A DNA stretch of 27,901 nt, from NCBI GenBank assembly GCA_013821865.1, contig PNJM01000002.1, forward strand, positions 1 through 27,901, in the 5' to 3' direction. Under the pieces are notes generated by a model. The model was not told where the DNA came from, searched no databases, and saw only the letters and a program-made list of their open reading frames with translations. Positions 8,027 through 16,250 of the stretch are shown in pieces (within the stretch, counting starts at the first letter, position 1; every line of letters begins with the position of its first letter). The DNA comes from Rhodocyclaceae bacterium. Its GTDB lineage: Bacteria; Pseudomonadota; Gammaproteobacteria; Burkholderiales; Rhodocyclaceae. The position numbers were made by a program, and so were the translations under genes.

Positions 8027-8533
8027 ATGATCGTCCTGGGGCGCATCACCGCCCCGTTCGGAGTCCGCGGCTGGGTCAAGATCCAGCCCTTCGGGGACGA
8101 CCCGGATTCGTGGATGCGCATGCCGAGCTGGTGGCTCGGCGCGGATGAGAAAGCCGCGGACGAGGGTTGGCAGGCCCATGAGATCAAGGATTGCACCCCG
8201 CACGGCAAGGGCCTCGTCGCCCATTTCGACGGTATCGACGATCGCAACGCGGCGGAAAAGCTGACCGGCCTTTATGTCGGCGCGCCGCGCGAGGCCCTGC
8301 CGACAACTGCCGGCGACGAGTTCTACTGGGCCGATCTGGTCGGCCTGGAAGTGGTGAATCTGGCGGATGAGCGTCTCGGCCATGTGGCCGATCTGCTCTC
8401 CGGCGGTGCGCACGAGGTGCTCCGCGTGCGCGCCGGAGACAAGGAGCGCCTGCTGCCCTTCGTGGCGGCGGTCGTGAAGGAGGTGGATCTCGCGGGACGC
8501 AAGATCCGCGTGGACTGGGCGTCGGACTGGTGA
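8027..8533 (+). CDS. rimM: Ribosome maturation factor RimM
   Basis: 168-aa factor that helps 30S head assembly through contact with S19. The N-terminal RimM domain begins [17 protein letters not shown], a strong family signature. The C-terminal PRC-barrel segment includes [13 protein letters not shown], then [14 protein letters not shown]. Full length for the family. AAGGA lies upstream of the ATG. The stop codon overlaps the possible GTG start of trmD, consistent with translational coupling inside the operon. Confidence 0.97.
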   Translation: MIVLGRITAPFGVRGWVKIQPFGDDPDSWMRMPSWWLGADEKAADEGWQAHEIKDCTPHGKGLVAHFDGIDDRNAAEKLTGLYVGAPREALPTTAGDEFYWADLVGLEVVNLADERLGHVADLLSGGAHEVLRVRAGDKERLLPFVAAVVKEVDLAGRKIRVDWASDW

Positions 8534-8535
8534 GC

Positions 8536-9282
8536 ATGAGCATCGCCTTCGACGTCATCACGCTGTTCCCGGAGATGTTCGCCGCGGTGGCCGAATCGGG
8601 CATCACGCGGCGGGCACGCGAGCAGGGGCTGTGGAGCCTCGACCTGTGGAATCCGCGCGATTTCGCGACGGACAATTACCGCACGGTCGACGACCGGCCC
8701 TACGGCGGCGGTCCCGGCATGGTGATGCTGGCCGAGCCGCTGGAAAAAGCGATCGGCGCCGCGAAGCGACGCCGGCCCGGCGCGAAGGTGATCTACCTCT
8801 CGCCGCAGGGCAAGCCGCTGACGCACCGGCGCGTGCTGGATCTGTCGAAGGAGCGGGGCGCGATCCTGCTCTGCGGCCGCTACGAGGGCGTGGACGAGCG
8901 CCTGATCGGGCGTTGCGTCGATGAAGAAATTTCGCTCGGCGATTTCGTCATGTCGGGCGGCGAGATCGCGGCGATGGCGCTGATCGACGCCGTGGTGCGG
9001 CAACTGCCCGGCGCGCTGAACGATGCCGATTCGGCGGCGGAGGAATCCTTCGCCGACGGATTGCTGGATTGCCCGCACTACACCCGGCCCGAGGTGTACG
9101 AAGGCGAGCCGGTGCCGCCGGTGCTGATGTCCGGCCACCACGCCGAAATCCGGCGCTGGCGGCTGAAGCAGGCCCTGGGGCGTACCTGGCTGCGGCGGCC
9201 GGATTTGCTGGAACGGCGCCCGTTGAGCAAGGAAGAATTGAACCTGCTTGAGGAGTTCAAGCGGGAGCAAGCGAAGCAGTAA
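8536..9282 (+). CDS. trmD: tRNA (guanine-37-N1)-methyltransferase
   Basis: SPOUT-class methyltransferase that makes m1G37 in tRNAs, preventing +1 frameshifting. The N-terminal [11 protein letters not shown] is diagnostic. The catalytic region has [13 protein letters not shown], and the trefoil-knot AdoMet site has [21 protein letters not shown], and [12 protein letters not shown]. The C-terminal tRNA-binding part includes [15 protein letters not shown] and [10 protein letters not shown]. The ATG at 8536 gives 248 aa; a GTG at 8530 overlapping the rimM stop is an alternative. Neither has a good ribosome-binding site, so coupling to rimM is likely. Confidence 0.97.
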   Translation: MSIAFDVITLFPEMFAAVAESGITRRAREQGLWSLDLWNPRDFATDNYRTVDDRPYGGGPGMVMLAEPLEKAIGAAKRRRPGAKVIYLSPQGKPLTHRRVLDLSKERGAILLCGRYEGVDERLIGRCVDEEISLGDFVMSGGEIAAMALIDAVVRQLPGALNDADSAAEESFADGLLDCPHYTRPEVYEGEPVPPVLMSGHHAEIRRWRLKQALGRTWLRRPDLLERRPLSKEELNLLEEFKREQAKQ

Positions 9283-9356
9283 TGACAAACGCGCGCATCA
9301 TGCCCCGGCATGCTCTGCACGGAAGGCCACAGGCCATTTGAAACAGGAGTGAAGCA

Positions 9357-9731
9357 ATGAACCTCATTCAGCAACTGGAACAGGAAGAAATCGCCCGCCT
9401 GGGCAAGACCCTCCCCGACTTTGCGCCGGGCGACACCGTCATCGTCAATGTGAACGTGGTCGAAGGCGAGCGCAAGCGCGTGCAGGCCTACGAGGGCGTG
9501 GTGATCGGCAAGCGCAACCGCGGCCTCAACTCCGCTTTCACCGTGCGCAAGATTTCCTCGGGCGAGGGCGTCGAGCGGACCTTCCAGACCTACTCGCCGC
9601 TGATCGCCGGCATCGAGGTGAAGCGCAAGGGCGACGTGCGCCGCGCCAAGCTCTATTACCTCCGCCAGCGCTCCGGCAAGTCCGCCCGCATTCGCGAGAA
9701 GCTGGCAATCAACAAGTCCGACGCCGAATAA
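9357..9731 (+). CDS. rplS: 50S ribosomal protein L19
   Basis: 124-aa L19, located at the 30S-50S interface. Signatures are the N-terminal [41 protein letters not shown], and [23 protein letters not shown] precedes the ATG. The last gene of the operon, separated from trmD by 74 bases that contain a short CATGCC/GGCATG hairpin, and followed by an intrinsic terminator. Confidence 0.98.
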   Translation: MNLIQQLEQEEIARLGKTLPDFAPGDTVIVNVNVVEGERKRVQAYEGVVIGKRNRGLNSAFTVRKISSGEGVERTFQTYSPLIAGIEVKRKGDVRRAKLYYLRQRSGKSARIREKLAINKSDAE

Positions 9732-9753
9732 CAATCCAGTCCTTCGAACCGGG

Positions 9754-9779
9754 AAAGGGGCGCTGCGGCGCCCCTTTTT
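9754..9779 (+). terminator. Intrinsic terminator of the rplS operon
   Basis: Perfect ten-base arms AAAGGGGCGC (9754-9763) and GCGCCCCTTT (9768-9777) enclose a TGCG tetraloop and run into a five-T tract (9775-9779), 22 bases after the rplS stop. A textbook Rho-independent terminator that separates the housekeeping operon from the nir operon. Confidence 0.95.
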
Positions 9780-9834
9780 CTTGGTGCGCCCGGCAGGGCG
9801 CACTCATCACATGAACCAAGCCTACCCGATGGCC

Positions 9835-9848
9835 TTGACAAATATCAA
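9835..9848. promoter_or_regulatory. FNR/DNR-type box upstream of the nir (heme d1) operon
   Basis: TTGAC-AAAT-ATCAA matches the Crp/Fnr-family consensus TTGAT-N4-ATCAA at nine of ten half-site positions. The centre is 9841.5. A weak -10-like CATTCT (9871-9876) is centred 32 bases downstream, the class II geometry, which predicts transcription from about 9883. Anaerobic and/or NO-dependent activation of heme d1 synthesis genes by FNR/DNR regulators is well known in denitrifiers. Confidence 0.8.
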
Positions 9849-9904
9849 CGCGCTGGCCGGCTGCGGCAGGCATTCTGCGGCTTAAAATGACTTGTCGTCC
9901 GGAT

Positions 9905-10246
9905 ATGGCCCACTTTCCCGACTGGGTGCTTGCCGCCCTGTTTTTGTTCCTGCTGGCGCCGGCCGCCTTGCTGGCGGCCGATCCCTCGCCCGGGCGGGCG
10001 CGCGAGCTGGTGCGCATGGTGCGGCAGGACTGCGGGTCATGCCACGGCCTGACGCTGAAGGGCGGCCTCGGCCCGCCCCTGCTGCCGGACGCCCTGCGCG
10101 AGAAGCCGGCGGAATCCCTCCGCTATACTGTGCTCCTCGGCCGGCCGGGCACGCCCATGCCACCCTGGAACGCCTTCATGACCGAAGCCGAGGCCGACTG
10201 GATCGTGCGCCAATTGATGGCCGGCTTTCCCGAAGAGACACGCTGA
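9905..10246 (+). CDS. nirC: Periplasmic c-type cytochrome NirC
   Basis: Small monoheme cytochrome c of 113 aa from this start. It has an N-terminal Sec signal (hydrophobic ALFLFLLAPAALLAA), one heme motif CGSCH, and a downstream Met region (TPMPPW) for the sixth ligand. NirC proteins of nir clusters are proposed electron carriers for nitrite reductase or NirN-linked heme d1 maturation. An ATG at 9887 in the same frame is the longer option, but transcription predicted from the FNR box starts near 9883 and would make it almost leaderless, so 9905 is preferred with low certainty; no strong ribosome-binding site is seen for either. Its stop overlaps the nirF start. Confidence 0.85.
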   Translation: MAHFPDWVLAALFLFLLAPAALLAADPSPGRARELVRMVRQDCGSCHGLTLKGGLGPPLLPDALREKPAESLRYTVLLGRPGTPMPPWNAFMTEAEADWIVRQLMAGFPEETR

Positions 10247-11415
10247 TGAAATTCCCGTTTTCCATCCTCGCCGCCCTGCTGCTTTCCGCCTGCTCCGGCG
10301 CTACTTTGCGCGGCACGGGCGATCTGGGCATCGTCATCGAGCGCGCCGGCGGCAGCGTGGCGGTGATTGACTCCAGCGCCCGCGCCATCCTCGGCCGTGT
10401 CGAGGGCCTGGGCGATCTCTCGCACGCCTCCGCCGTGTATTCACGCGACGGCCGCTACGCCTACGTCTTCGGCCGCGACGGCGGCCTGAGCAAGGTCGAC
10501 CTCCTGCGGCGGCGCATCGCCAGGCGTATCATCCAGGCGGGCAATTCCATCGGCGGCGCCATCTCGCAGGACGGCCGGCTGGTCGCCGCGCAGAACTACG
10601 AGCCGGGCGGGGTGAAGGTGTTCGATGCCGAGACGCTCGAGCTGCTCGCCGATATTCCCGCCACCTACGGCGATGGCAGCCGCCGCTCCAAGGTGGTCGG
10701 CCTGGCTGATGTGCCGGGCAACAAGTTTGCCTACGCCCTGTTCGATGCCGGCGAGATCTGGGTGGCCGATCTTTCGAAGCCGCGCGAACCTAAAGTCACC
10801 AAGTTCCTCAGCATCGGCAGCCAGCCCTACGACGGCCTGGTGACGCCGGATGGGCGCCACTACCTGGCCGGCCTCTTCGGCGAGGACGGCATCGCCCTGG
10901 TCGACCTGTGGAAGCCGGAGCAGGGCGCGCGGAAGATCCTCGCCAGCTACGGCAAGGGGATGGAGAAGCTGCCGGTGTTCAAGATGCCGCACCTGCGCGG
11001 CTGGGCGGTAGCCGGCGGGCGCGTCTACCTGCCCGCCATCGGCAAGCACGAAGTGCTGGTGGTCGACAGCGCGACCTGGCAGGAGGTCGGCCGCATTCCC
11101 GTCAAGGGCCAGCCGGTATTCGTCATGGCGCGGCCGGACGGCCGCCAGATCTGGGTGAACTTCGCCTTTCCCGACTACAGCCACATCCAGGTCATCGACA
11201 CGCTCGAGCAAAAGGTCGTGCAGACGTTCTCGCCGGGCAAGGCCGTGCTGCACATGGAGTTCACCCCGCGCGGCGAGAACGTCTGGATCTCGGCGCGCGA
11301 CGATAACCGCGTCTTGGTTTACGACACCGCCAGCTTCGCCAAATTGGCCGAGTTGCCGGCGCAGAACCCGTCGGGCATCTTCTTCACCAGCCGCGCGGCG
11401 CGCATCGGTTTCTGA
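10246..11415 (+). CDS. nirF: Heme d1 biosynthesis protein NirF
   Basis: 389-aa protein needed for heme d1 formation, with a predicted d1-type eight-bladed beta-propeller related to the C-terminal domain of NirS but no cytochrome c domain. The N-terminus is a lipoprotein signal with lipobox LSAC (Cys16), so it should be membrane-anchored in the periplasm. Family motifs include DLGIVIERAGGSVAVID, FGRDGGLSKVDL, NSIGGAISQDGR, and PHLRGWAVA with conserved His. Dehydrogenase activity on a late d1 intermediate has been proposed for the family. ATG overlaps the nirC stop (TGATG-type) and its own stop overlaps the nirDL start, so it sits inside a tightly coupled operon. Confidence 0.95.
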   Translation: MKFPFSILAALLLSACSGATLRGTGDLGIVIERAGGSVAVIDSSARAILGRVEGLGDLSHASAVYSRDGRYAYVFGRDGGLSKVDLLRRRIARRIIQAGNSIGGAISQDGRLVAAQNYEPGGVKVFDAETLELLADIPATYGDGSRRSKVVGLADVPGNKFAYALFDAGEIWVADLSKPREPKVTKFLSIGSQPYDGLVTPDGRHYLAGLFGEDGIALVDLWKPEQGARKILASYGKGMEKLPVFKMPHLRGWAVAGGRVYLPAIGKHEVLVVDSATWQEVGRIPVKGQPVFVMARPDGRQIWVNFAFPDYSHIQVIDTLEQKVVQTFSPGKAVLHMEFTPRGENVWISARDDNRVLVYDTASFAKLAELPAQNPSGIFFTSRAARIGF

Positions 11416-12407
11416 TGGATTCATTGGATTTCCGCCTGATCAACGAATTCCAGCGGGATTTTCCGCTGGAGGCGCAGCCTTTCGCGGAGATCGCCTGGCG
11501 CCTGTGCGCCGACGAGGAAACCGTCCTTGCCGCCCTGCAGCGCCTGCAGGCCGGCGGCGTGGTCAGCCGCGTCGGCGCCGTGTTCGCGCCGCGCCGCGTC
11601 GGCGCCAGCACGCTCGCCGCCCTGGCGGCGCCGCCCGAGCGGCTGGAAGAGATCGCGGCGCGCGTGAGCGGCAGGCCGGAGGTCAATCACAACTACGAGC
11701 GCGAGCATCGCTACAACCTGTGGTTCGTCGTCACGGCGCGCGACGAGGTGCATCTGGCCGAGGCGCTGACCGCCATCGAGCACAACACCGGCTGCCGGGT
11801 CATCTCGCTGCCGCTGGAGCACGAGTTCTACATCGATCTCGGCTTCGACCTCGCCGGCGTGTGCAAGGCGCCGTGCTCCACGCGCCGGATCGAGCCCGGC
11901 GACCTGCGCGAGCTGTCCGCGCAGGAACAGAAGCTGATGGGCGCGCTCCAGCACGGCCTCGATCTGGCGCCGCGGCCGTTCGCCCGGCTCGGCGAACAGG
12001 CGGACCTGGACGAGGCGGAGGTCATCTCCACGCTCAAGCGCTGGCGCGGCGAAGGCATCATCAAGCGCTTCGGCGTCGTGGTGCGCCACCACGAACTGGG
12101 CTACACCGCCAACGCCATGGTCGTCTGGGATCTGCCGGACGACGAGGTGGAGCGCGTCGGCGGACTGCTCGCCGCCGCGCCGGAAGTCACGCTGTGCTAC
12201 CGGCGCCGCCGCCATGCGCCGGAATGGCCCTACAACCTGTTCTGCATGATCCACGGCCGCGCCCGCGGCGAGGTCGAGGCGGCCGCCGCGTCGCTGCGCG
12301 AGCGCCTCGGCCTGTCACAGGTGCCGCACGCGGTGCTCTTCTCGCGCCGCCGCTTCAAGCAGCGCGGCGCCCATTACATCCCGCTGGCCGAGCCCGCCCA
12401 TGGATGA
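11415..12407 (+). CDS. nirDL: Siroheme decarboxylase NirD-NirL fusion
   Basis: 330-aa protein with two AsnC/Lrp-like halves: residues about 1-155 match NirD (N-terminal LDFRLINEFQRDFPL, NHNYEREHRYNLWFVV) and about 165-320 match NirL (LMGALQHGLDLAPRPFARL, GYTANAMVVWDLPDDE, WPYNLFCMIHG). Together with NirG and NirH it decarboxylates siroheme to didecarboxysiroheme in heme d1 synthesis; the winged-helix fold is used as an enzyme scaffold and not as a DNA-binding regulator. Pseudomonas has separate nirD and nirL, whereas fused NirDL occurs in other denitrifiers. ATG overlaps the nirF stop and the last eight bases overlap nirG. Confidence 0.94.
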   Translation: MDSLDFRLINEFQRDFPLEAQPFAEIAWRLCADEETVLAALQRLQAGGVVSRVGAVFAPRRVGASTLAALAAPPERLEEIAARVSGRPEVNHNYEREHRYNLWFVVTARDEVHLAEALTAIEHNTGCRVISLPLEHEFYIDLGFDLAGVCKAPCSTRRIEPGDLRELSAQEQKLMGALQHGLDLAPRPFARLGEQADLDEAEVISTLKRWRGEGIIKRFGVVVRHHELGYTANAMVVWDLPDDEVERVGGLLAAAPEVTLCYRRRRHAPEWPYNLFCMIHGRARGEVEAAAASLRERLGLSQVPHAVLFSRRRFKQRGAHYIPLAEPAHG

Positions 12408-12843
12408 GATCGACCGCGCCATCGTCAACGCCCTGCAGGGCGATTTCCCGATCTGCGACGAGCCCTACCGCGAGGCGGCGGAGAAGCTGGGCATCGCCGA
12501 GGCCGAGTTGATCGCGCGGCTTGGCCGCCTGCTGGAAGAAAAGACGCTGACGCGCTTCGGCCCGATGTTCCAGGTCGAGCGCATGGGCGGCGCCTTCGTG
12601 CTGGCCGCGCTGGCCGTGCCCGAGGCCGACTACGAGCGCGTGGCGGCGCAGGTGAACGCCCTGCCGGAAGTGGCGCATAACTACAGGCGCGAACATGCGC
12701 TGAATATGTGGTTCGTGCTGGCGACCGAAGCGCCGGAGGGGATTCAGGATGCGATCGGCCGGATCGAACGATCGACCGGCCTCGCGGTCTACCTTTTCCC
12801 CAAGCTGAAAGAGTACTTCGTCGAAATGAAACTGGCGGCGTGA
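12400..12843 (+). CDS. nirG: Siroheme decarboxylase subunit NirG
   Basis: 147-aa AsnC/Lrp-like heme d1 biosynthesis protein. It shows the helix-turn-helix-like N-terminus (IDRAIVNALQGDFPICDEPY) and the RAM-like domain with NYRREHALNMWFVLA, the same NY-REH-NLWF pattern as the NirD half of the previous protein, which is how NirG is distinguished from NirH. Expected to act in the NirDLGH siroheme decarboxylase. It overlaps nirDL by eight bases, and its final base is the first base of the nirH start codon. Confidence 0.93.
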   Translation: MDEIDRAIVNALQGDFPICDEPYREAAEKLGIAEAELIARLGRLLEEKTLTRFGPMFQVERMGGAFVLAALAVPEADYERVAAQVNALPEVAHNYRREHALNMWFVLATEAPEGIQDAIGRIERSTGLAVYLFPKLKEYFVEMKLAA

Positions 12844-13337
12844 TGGGTGCCGGGACCGTGCAACCCGATGCGGACGACCGCCGCCTGATCATGGCGACGC
12901 AGGGCGGCCTGCCGCTGGTGCCGCGCCCCTACCATGCCCTGGCCGAACAACTCGGCCTGGGGGCGGAGGACGTCATGGCGCGCCTCACCCGCCTGCTCGA
13001 CGCGGGCGTGATCCGCCGCATCGGCGCCGTGCCCAACCATTACGCCCTCGGCTACACCGCCAACGGCATGAGCGTGTGGGACGTGCCCGACGAGTGCATC
13101 GACAAACTCGGCGAGCAGGTCGGGCGCCTGCCCTTCGTCAGCCACTGCTACCATCGCCCGCGCCACCTGCCGCACTGGCCCTACAACCTGTTCGCCATGG
13201 TGCATGGCAAGAGCCGCGAGGAAGTGGAGACGCAGGTGCAGAGAATCGCCGACCTGCTCGGCGGCGACTCTCGCGCCCATGACGTGCTCTACAGCAGCCG
13301 GATCCTGAAGAAGACCGGCCTGCGCATCGGAGGCTGA
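12843..13337 (+). CDS. nirH: Siroheme decarboxylase subunit NirH
   Basis: 164-aa AsnC/Lrp-like protein with the NirH/NirL-type pattern: RPYHALAEQLGL, GVIRRIGAVPNHYALGYTAN, and CYHRPRHLPHWPYNLFAMVHGK, where the WPYNLF segment parallels the NirL half of NirDL. Part of the siroheme decarboxylase set. ATG at 12843 overlaps the nirG stop; the frame is open further upstream inside nirG but that portion is not family-like. The C-terminal ILKKTGLRI is typical. A small hairpin-rich insert follows it before nirJ. Confidence 0.93.
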   Translation: MGAGTVQPDADDRRLIMATQGGLPLVPRPYHALAEQLGLGAEDVMARLTRLLDAGVIRRIGAVPNHYALGYTANGMSVWDVPDECIDKLGEQVGRLPFVSHCYHRPRHLPHWPYNLFAMVHGKSREEVETQVQRIADLLGGDSRAHDVLYSSRILKKTGLRIGG

Positions 13338-13457
13338 GATGACGACCTATCCCCCGACCCCTTTCCCGAGGAAAGGGGTGACGATGGTTCAGCCGCTGCG
13401 CGGCTTCCATGTTGTTGACTTCACCCCTCCTTGGGGCGGCCCTGCGGAGGGCTGAGA
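13328..13457. repeat. Hairpin-rich insert flanked by near-identical direct repeats, between nirH and nirJ
   Basis: CGGAGG-CTGAGA (13328-13339) and CGGAGGGCTGAGA (13445-13457) differ by one inserted G and bracket about 105 bases. Inside are a nine-base perfect stem CCCCTTTCC/GGAAAGGGG (13358-13366/13370-13378) with a CGA loop, a GCCGC/GCGGC hairpin near 13392-13404, and a longer-range pair AGGGGTGA (13374-13381) with TCACCCCT (13421-13428). This is the only loose junction in an otherwise overlapping operon. It resembles a small MITE or REP-like insertion, or a duplication of the ribosome-binding-site region. No second copy is seen in the window. Confidence 0.55.
13339..13455 (+). CDS. Possible 38-aa ORF filling the nirH-nirJ gap
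   Basis: ATG at 13339 follows the nirH stop by one base and has GGAGG five bases upstream. The frame runs 38 codons to a TGA four bases before the nirJ GTG. The peptide is rich in Pro, Gly and Arg and covers the hairpin-rich insert, so it may be an accident of the insertion, with the ribosome-binding site once belonging to nirJ. Translation through it could keep ribosomes coupled to nirJ. No homologue is recognised. Confidence 0.25.
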   Translation: MTTYPPTPFPRKGVTMVQPLRGFHVVDFTPPWGGPAEG

Positions 13458-13459
13458 AC

Positions 13460-14602
13460 GTGTTCCGCATCTCGCAGTACATGGAAGAAATTTCCCACCC
13501 AACGCCGCTGGGGCCGAAGCGCAATCCGCCCGGCCCGGTGGTGATCTGGAACCTGATCCGCCGCTGCAACCTCACCTGCAAGCACTGCTACTCGATCTCC
13601 GCCGACAAGGATTTCCCCGGCGAGCTGTCCACCGCGGAAATTTACGGCGTGATGGACGACCTCAAGCGGCACCAAGTGCCGGTGCTGATCCTTTCCGGCG
13701 GCGAACCGCTGCTGCGGCCCGACATCTTCGACATCGCGAAACGCGCCAAGAGCATGGGCTTCTATGTCGGCCTGTCCTCCAACGGCACGCTCATCACCGA
13801 AGCCAACATCGACCGCATCGCCGAGATCGACTTCAACTATGTCGGCGTCAGCCTGGACGGCATCAGGGAAACGCACGACAAGTTCCGCCGCATGGCGGGT
13901 GCCTATGAGAAATCCCTCCACGGCATCCGCCTCTGCCGCGATCTCGGCCTCAAGGTCGGCGTGCGTTTCACCATGACGCAGGACAATGCCCACGATCTGC
14001 CCGGCCTGCTCAGGCTGGTCGAGGACGAGGGCATCGACCGCTTCTATTTCTCGCACCTCAACTACGCCGGCCGCGGCAACAAGAACCGCAAGGACGACGC
14101 CCACCACCAGATGACGCGCTGGGCGATGGACATGCTCTTCGACACCTGCTGGGACGATCAACAGCGCGGGCTGCGCCGGGAGTTCACCACCGGCAACAAC
14201 GACGCCGACGGCGTGTACCTGCTCTACTGGGTGCGGAAGAACTTCCCGCATCTCGAAGACCATATCCGCGCCAAGCTGGTACAGTGGGGCGGCAATTCCT
14301 CCGGCGTCAATGTTGCCAACATCGACAACCTCGGCAACGTGCATCCCGACACCATGTGGTGGCACCACACCCTCGGCAACGTGCGCGAGCGGCCGTTTTC
14401 GCAAATCTGGACGGACGTCTCGGACCCGATCATGGCCGGGCTCAAGGCCAAGCCGCGCAAGGTCGGCGGCCGCTGCGGCGCCTGCCGCCATTTCGACATC
14501 TGCGACGGCAACACCCGCGTTCGCGCCCAGCAGCTCACCGGCGATCCGTGGGCGGAGGACCCGGGCTGCTATCTCACCGACGAGGAAATCGGCATCCGAT
14601 GA
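13460..14602 (+). CDS. nirJ: Heme d1 biosynthesis radical SAM protein NirJ
   Basis: 380-aa cytoplasmic radical S-adenosylmethionine enzyme that removes the two propionates of didecarboxysiroheme during heme d1 synthesis. Radical SAM cluster Cys36-x3-Cys40-x2-Cys43 (CNLTCKHC), AdoMet-contact LSGGEPLLRPD, and a SPASM-like C-terminal auxiliary cluster region (CGACRHFDICDGN and DPGCYL). The N-terminus VFRISQYMEE matches the family, so GTG 13460 is chosen, with GGAGG nine bases upstream; an ATG at 13409 would add 17 residues encoded by the insert. The stop overlaps the nirN ATG. Confidence 0.95.
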   Translation: MFRISQYMEEISHPTPLGPKRNPPGPVVIWNLIRRCNLTCKHCYSISADKDFPGELSTAEIYGVMDDLKRHQVPVLILSGGEPLLRPDIFDIAKRAKSMGFYVGLSSNGTLITEANIDRIAEIDFNYVGVSLDGIRETHDKFRRMAGAYEKSLHGIRLCRDLGLKVGVRFTMTQDNAHDLPGLLRLVEDEGIDRFYFSHLNYAGRGNKNRKDDAHHQMTRWAMDMLFDTCWDDQQRGLRREFTTGNNDADGVYLLYWVRKNFPHLEDHIRAKLVQWGGNSSGVNVANIDNLGNVHPDTMWWHHTLGNVRERPFSQIWTDVSDPIMAGLKAKPRKVGGRCGACRHFDICDGNTRVRAQQLTGDPWAEDPGCYLTDEEIGIR

Positions 14603-16176
14603 AAGCGAGCTTTATTCTGCGTGGCCTGTTGCCGCTGGGTCTGGCATTTGTTGTTTCAAATCTGCTTGCAACTTCCCTCGCAGCCGCCGAGCCGGCGCAG
14701 GATCTCTACCGCAAGCATTGCGCCGAGTGCCACGGTGCCGACCGCTTCGGCTTGATGGGCCCGGCCCTGCTGCCGGAGAACCTCTCCCGCCTGAGGAAGG
14801 ACGCCGCCGCCGCGATGATCCGCGACAGCCGTCCCGCCGTACAGATGCCGCCCTTCAAGGACGTGCTGAAACCGGAGGAAATCCAGCAGCTCGCGGACTA
14901 CATCTACACGCCGATCACGCCCTTGCCGCAATGGGGCGAGAAGGAGATCCGCGCCTCGCGCATCGTGCATCACGCGCCGGGCAGCCTGCCCGACAAGCCG
15001 CAGTTCGTCGCCGACATGATGAATCTTTTCATCGTGGTGGAAGGCGGCGACCACCATGTCACGGTGCTCGACGGCGACAAGCTGGAGCCCATCCACCGTT
15101 TCCCCTCGCGCTTCGCCCTGCACGGAGGACCGAAGTTCACGCCGGACGGGCGCTATGTCTTCTTCGCCTCGCGCGACGGCTGGGTCTCGAAGTTCGACGT
15201 CTGGAACCTGAAGACCGTGGTTGAAGTGCGCGCCGGCATCAACACGCGCAATGCCGCCGTCTCAGGCGACGGCAAATACGTCGCCGTGGCCAACTATCTG
15301 CCGCACACGCTGGTCATCCTCGACGCCGATCTCAAGCTCGTGAAGATCCTGCCGGTGACGGACCAGGAGGGCAGGAGATCCTCGCGCGTCTCCGCGGTGT
15401 ACGACGCCGCGCCGCGCCGGAGCTTCGTCGCAGCGCTGAAGGACGTGCCGGAAGTATGGGAGGTGAGCTACGACCCGAAGGCGCCGGAAATCCCGGTCGG
15501 ACTGGTCCATGATTTCAAGTACCGCGAGGGCGCCTTCATACCCGGCTTCCTCAACCCGCGCCGTTCACCGCTCGACGACTACCTGGATGATTTCTATTTC
15601 ACGCAGGATTATTCAGAGCTGATGGGCTCCTCGCGCGACGGCAAGCAGGGCCAGGTGGTGCATCTCGACGTGCGCAAGAAGATCGCCAGCGTCGACCTGC
15701 CGGGCATGCCGCACCTCGGCTCCGGCATCTCCTGGATGCACGAAGGCCGGCGCGTCATGGCCACGCCCAACCTCAAGGAAGGCCTCGTCAGCATCATCGA
15801 CGTGAAGGACTGGAAGACCATCAAGCAGATCAGCACCCCCGGCCCCGGTTTCTTCATGCGCAGCCATGAGAACACGCGCTACGCCTGGGTGGACTCCATG
15901 ATGAGCCGCGAGCACAAGGACACGCTTACCGTCATCGACAAGAACACGCTGGAAGTCGCGGCACGGCTCAGGCCCGTGCCGGGCAAGACGCTGGCGCACA
16001 TCGAGTTCACTAAAGACGGCAAATACGCGCTCGCCAGCCTGTGGGAGAACGACGGCGCGCTGATTGTTTTCGACGCCGAGACTCTGAAGGAAGTGAAGCG
16101 CATCCCGGCGAAGAAGCCGGTCGGCAAGTACAACGTCTTCAACAAGGTCACCCGTTCGGCGGGCACCAGTCACTGA
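14599..16176 (+). CDS. nirN: Dihydro-heme d1 dehydrogenase NirN (cytochrome c / d1-propeller)
   Basis: 525-aa periplasmic protein: signal peptide (about 1-30), cytochrome c domain with heme motif CAECH (Cys41, Cys44, His45) and VQMPPF Met ligand, then an eight-bladed d1-type propeller (about 130-525). It resembles NirS but fits NirN. FALHGG (His175) corresponds to the d1 axial ligand region, PHLGSG (His372) keeps one active-site His, and in ATPNLKEG the place of the second catalytic NirS His appears to be Asn391. NirN oxidises dihydro-heme d1 to d1, the last step, before handing it to NirS. Last gene of the operon; its ATG overlaps the nirJ stop. Confusion with a divergent NirS is the main alternative. 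Confidence 0.87.
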   Translation: MKASFILRGLLPLGLAFVVSNLLATSLAAAEPAQDLYRKHCAECHGADRFGLMGPALLPENLSRLRKDAAAAMIRDSRPAVQMPPFKDVLKPEEIQQLADYIYTPITPLPQWGEKEIRASRIVHHAPGSLPDKPQFVADMMNLFIVVEGGDHHVTVLDGDKLEPIHRFPSRFALHGGPKFTPDGRYVFFASRDGWVSKFDVWNLKTVVEVRAGINTRNAAVSGDGKYVAVANYLPHTLVILDADLKLVKILPVTDQEGRRSSRVSAVYDAAPRRSFVAALKDVPEVWEVSYDPKAPEIPVGLVHDFKYREGAFIPGFLNPRRSPLDDYLDDFYFTQDYSELMGSSRDGKQGQVVHLDVRKKIASVDLPGMPHLGSGISWMHEGRRVMATPNLKEGLVSIIDVKDWKTIKQISTPGPGFFMRSHENTRYAWVDSMMSREHKDTLTVIDKNTLEVAARLRPVPGKTLAHIEFTKDGKYALASLWENDGALIVFDAETLKEVKRIPAKKPVGKYNVFNKVTRSAGTSH

Positions 16177-16192
16177 TCCGGGAAGCCCGCGT

Positions 16193-16233
16193 CCGGCCTG
16201 CCTGGGGGCGAGCAAGCCAAGGCGGGTGGCCGG
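16193..16233. terminator. Candidate hairpin between convergent nirN and the cytochrome b fusion gene
   Basis: CCGGCC (16193-16198) can pair with GGCCGG (16228-16233), with additional partial pairing of TGCCT with AGGC inside. It lies in the 74-base gap between two convergent stop codons. No T-tract is present. Confidence 0.35.
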
Positions 16234-16250
16234 CGCATGATACTCACGCC

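Noticed and set aside
9835..9840. TTGACA as a sigma-70 -35 element for nirC
   Set aside because: No -10 at 16-18 bases; the hexamer is better explained as half of the FNR/DNR box.
14599..16176. nirS (cytochrome cd1 nitrite reductase) as the identity of this gene
   Set aside because: One of the two NirS active-site His appears replaced by Asn391, and position after nirJ fits NirN.
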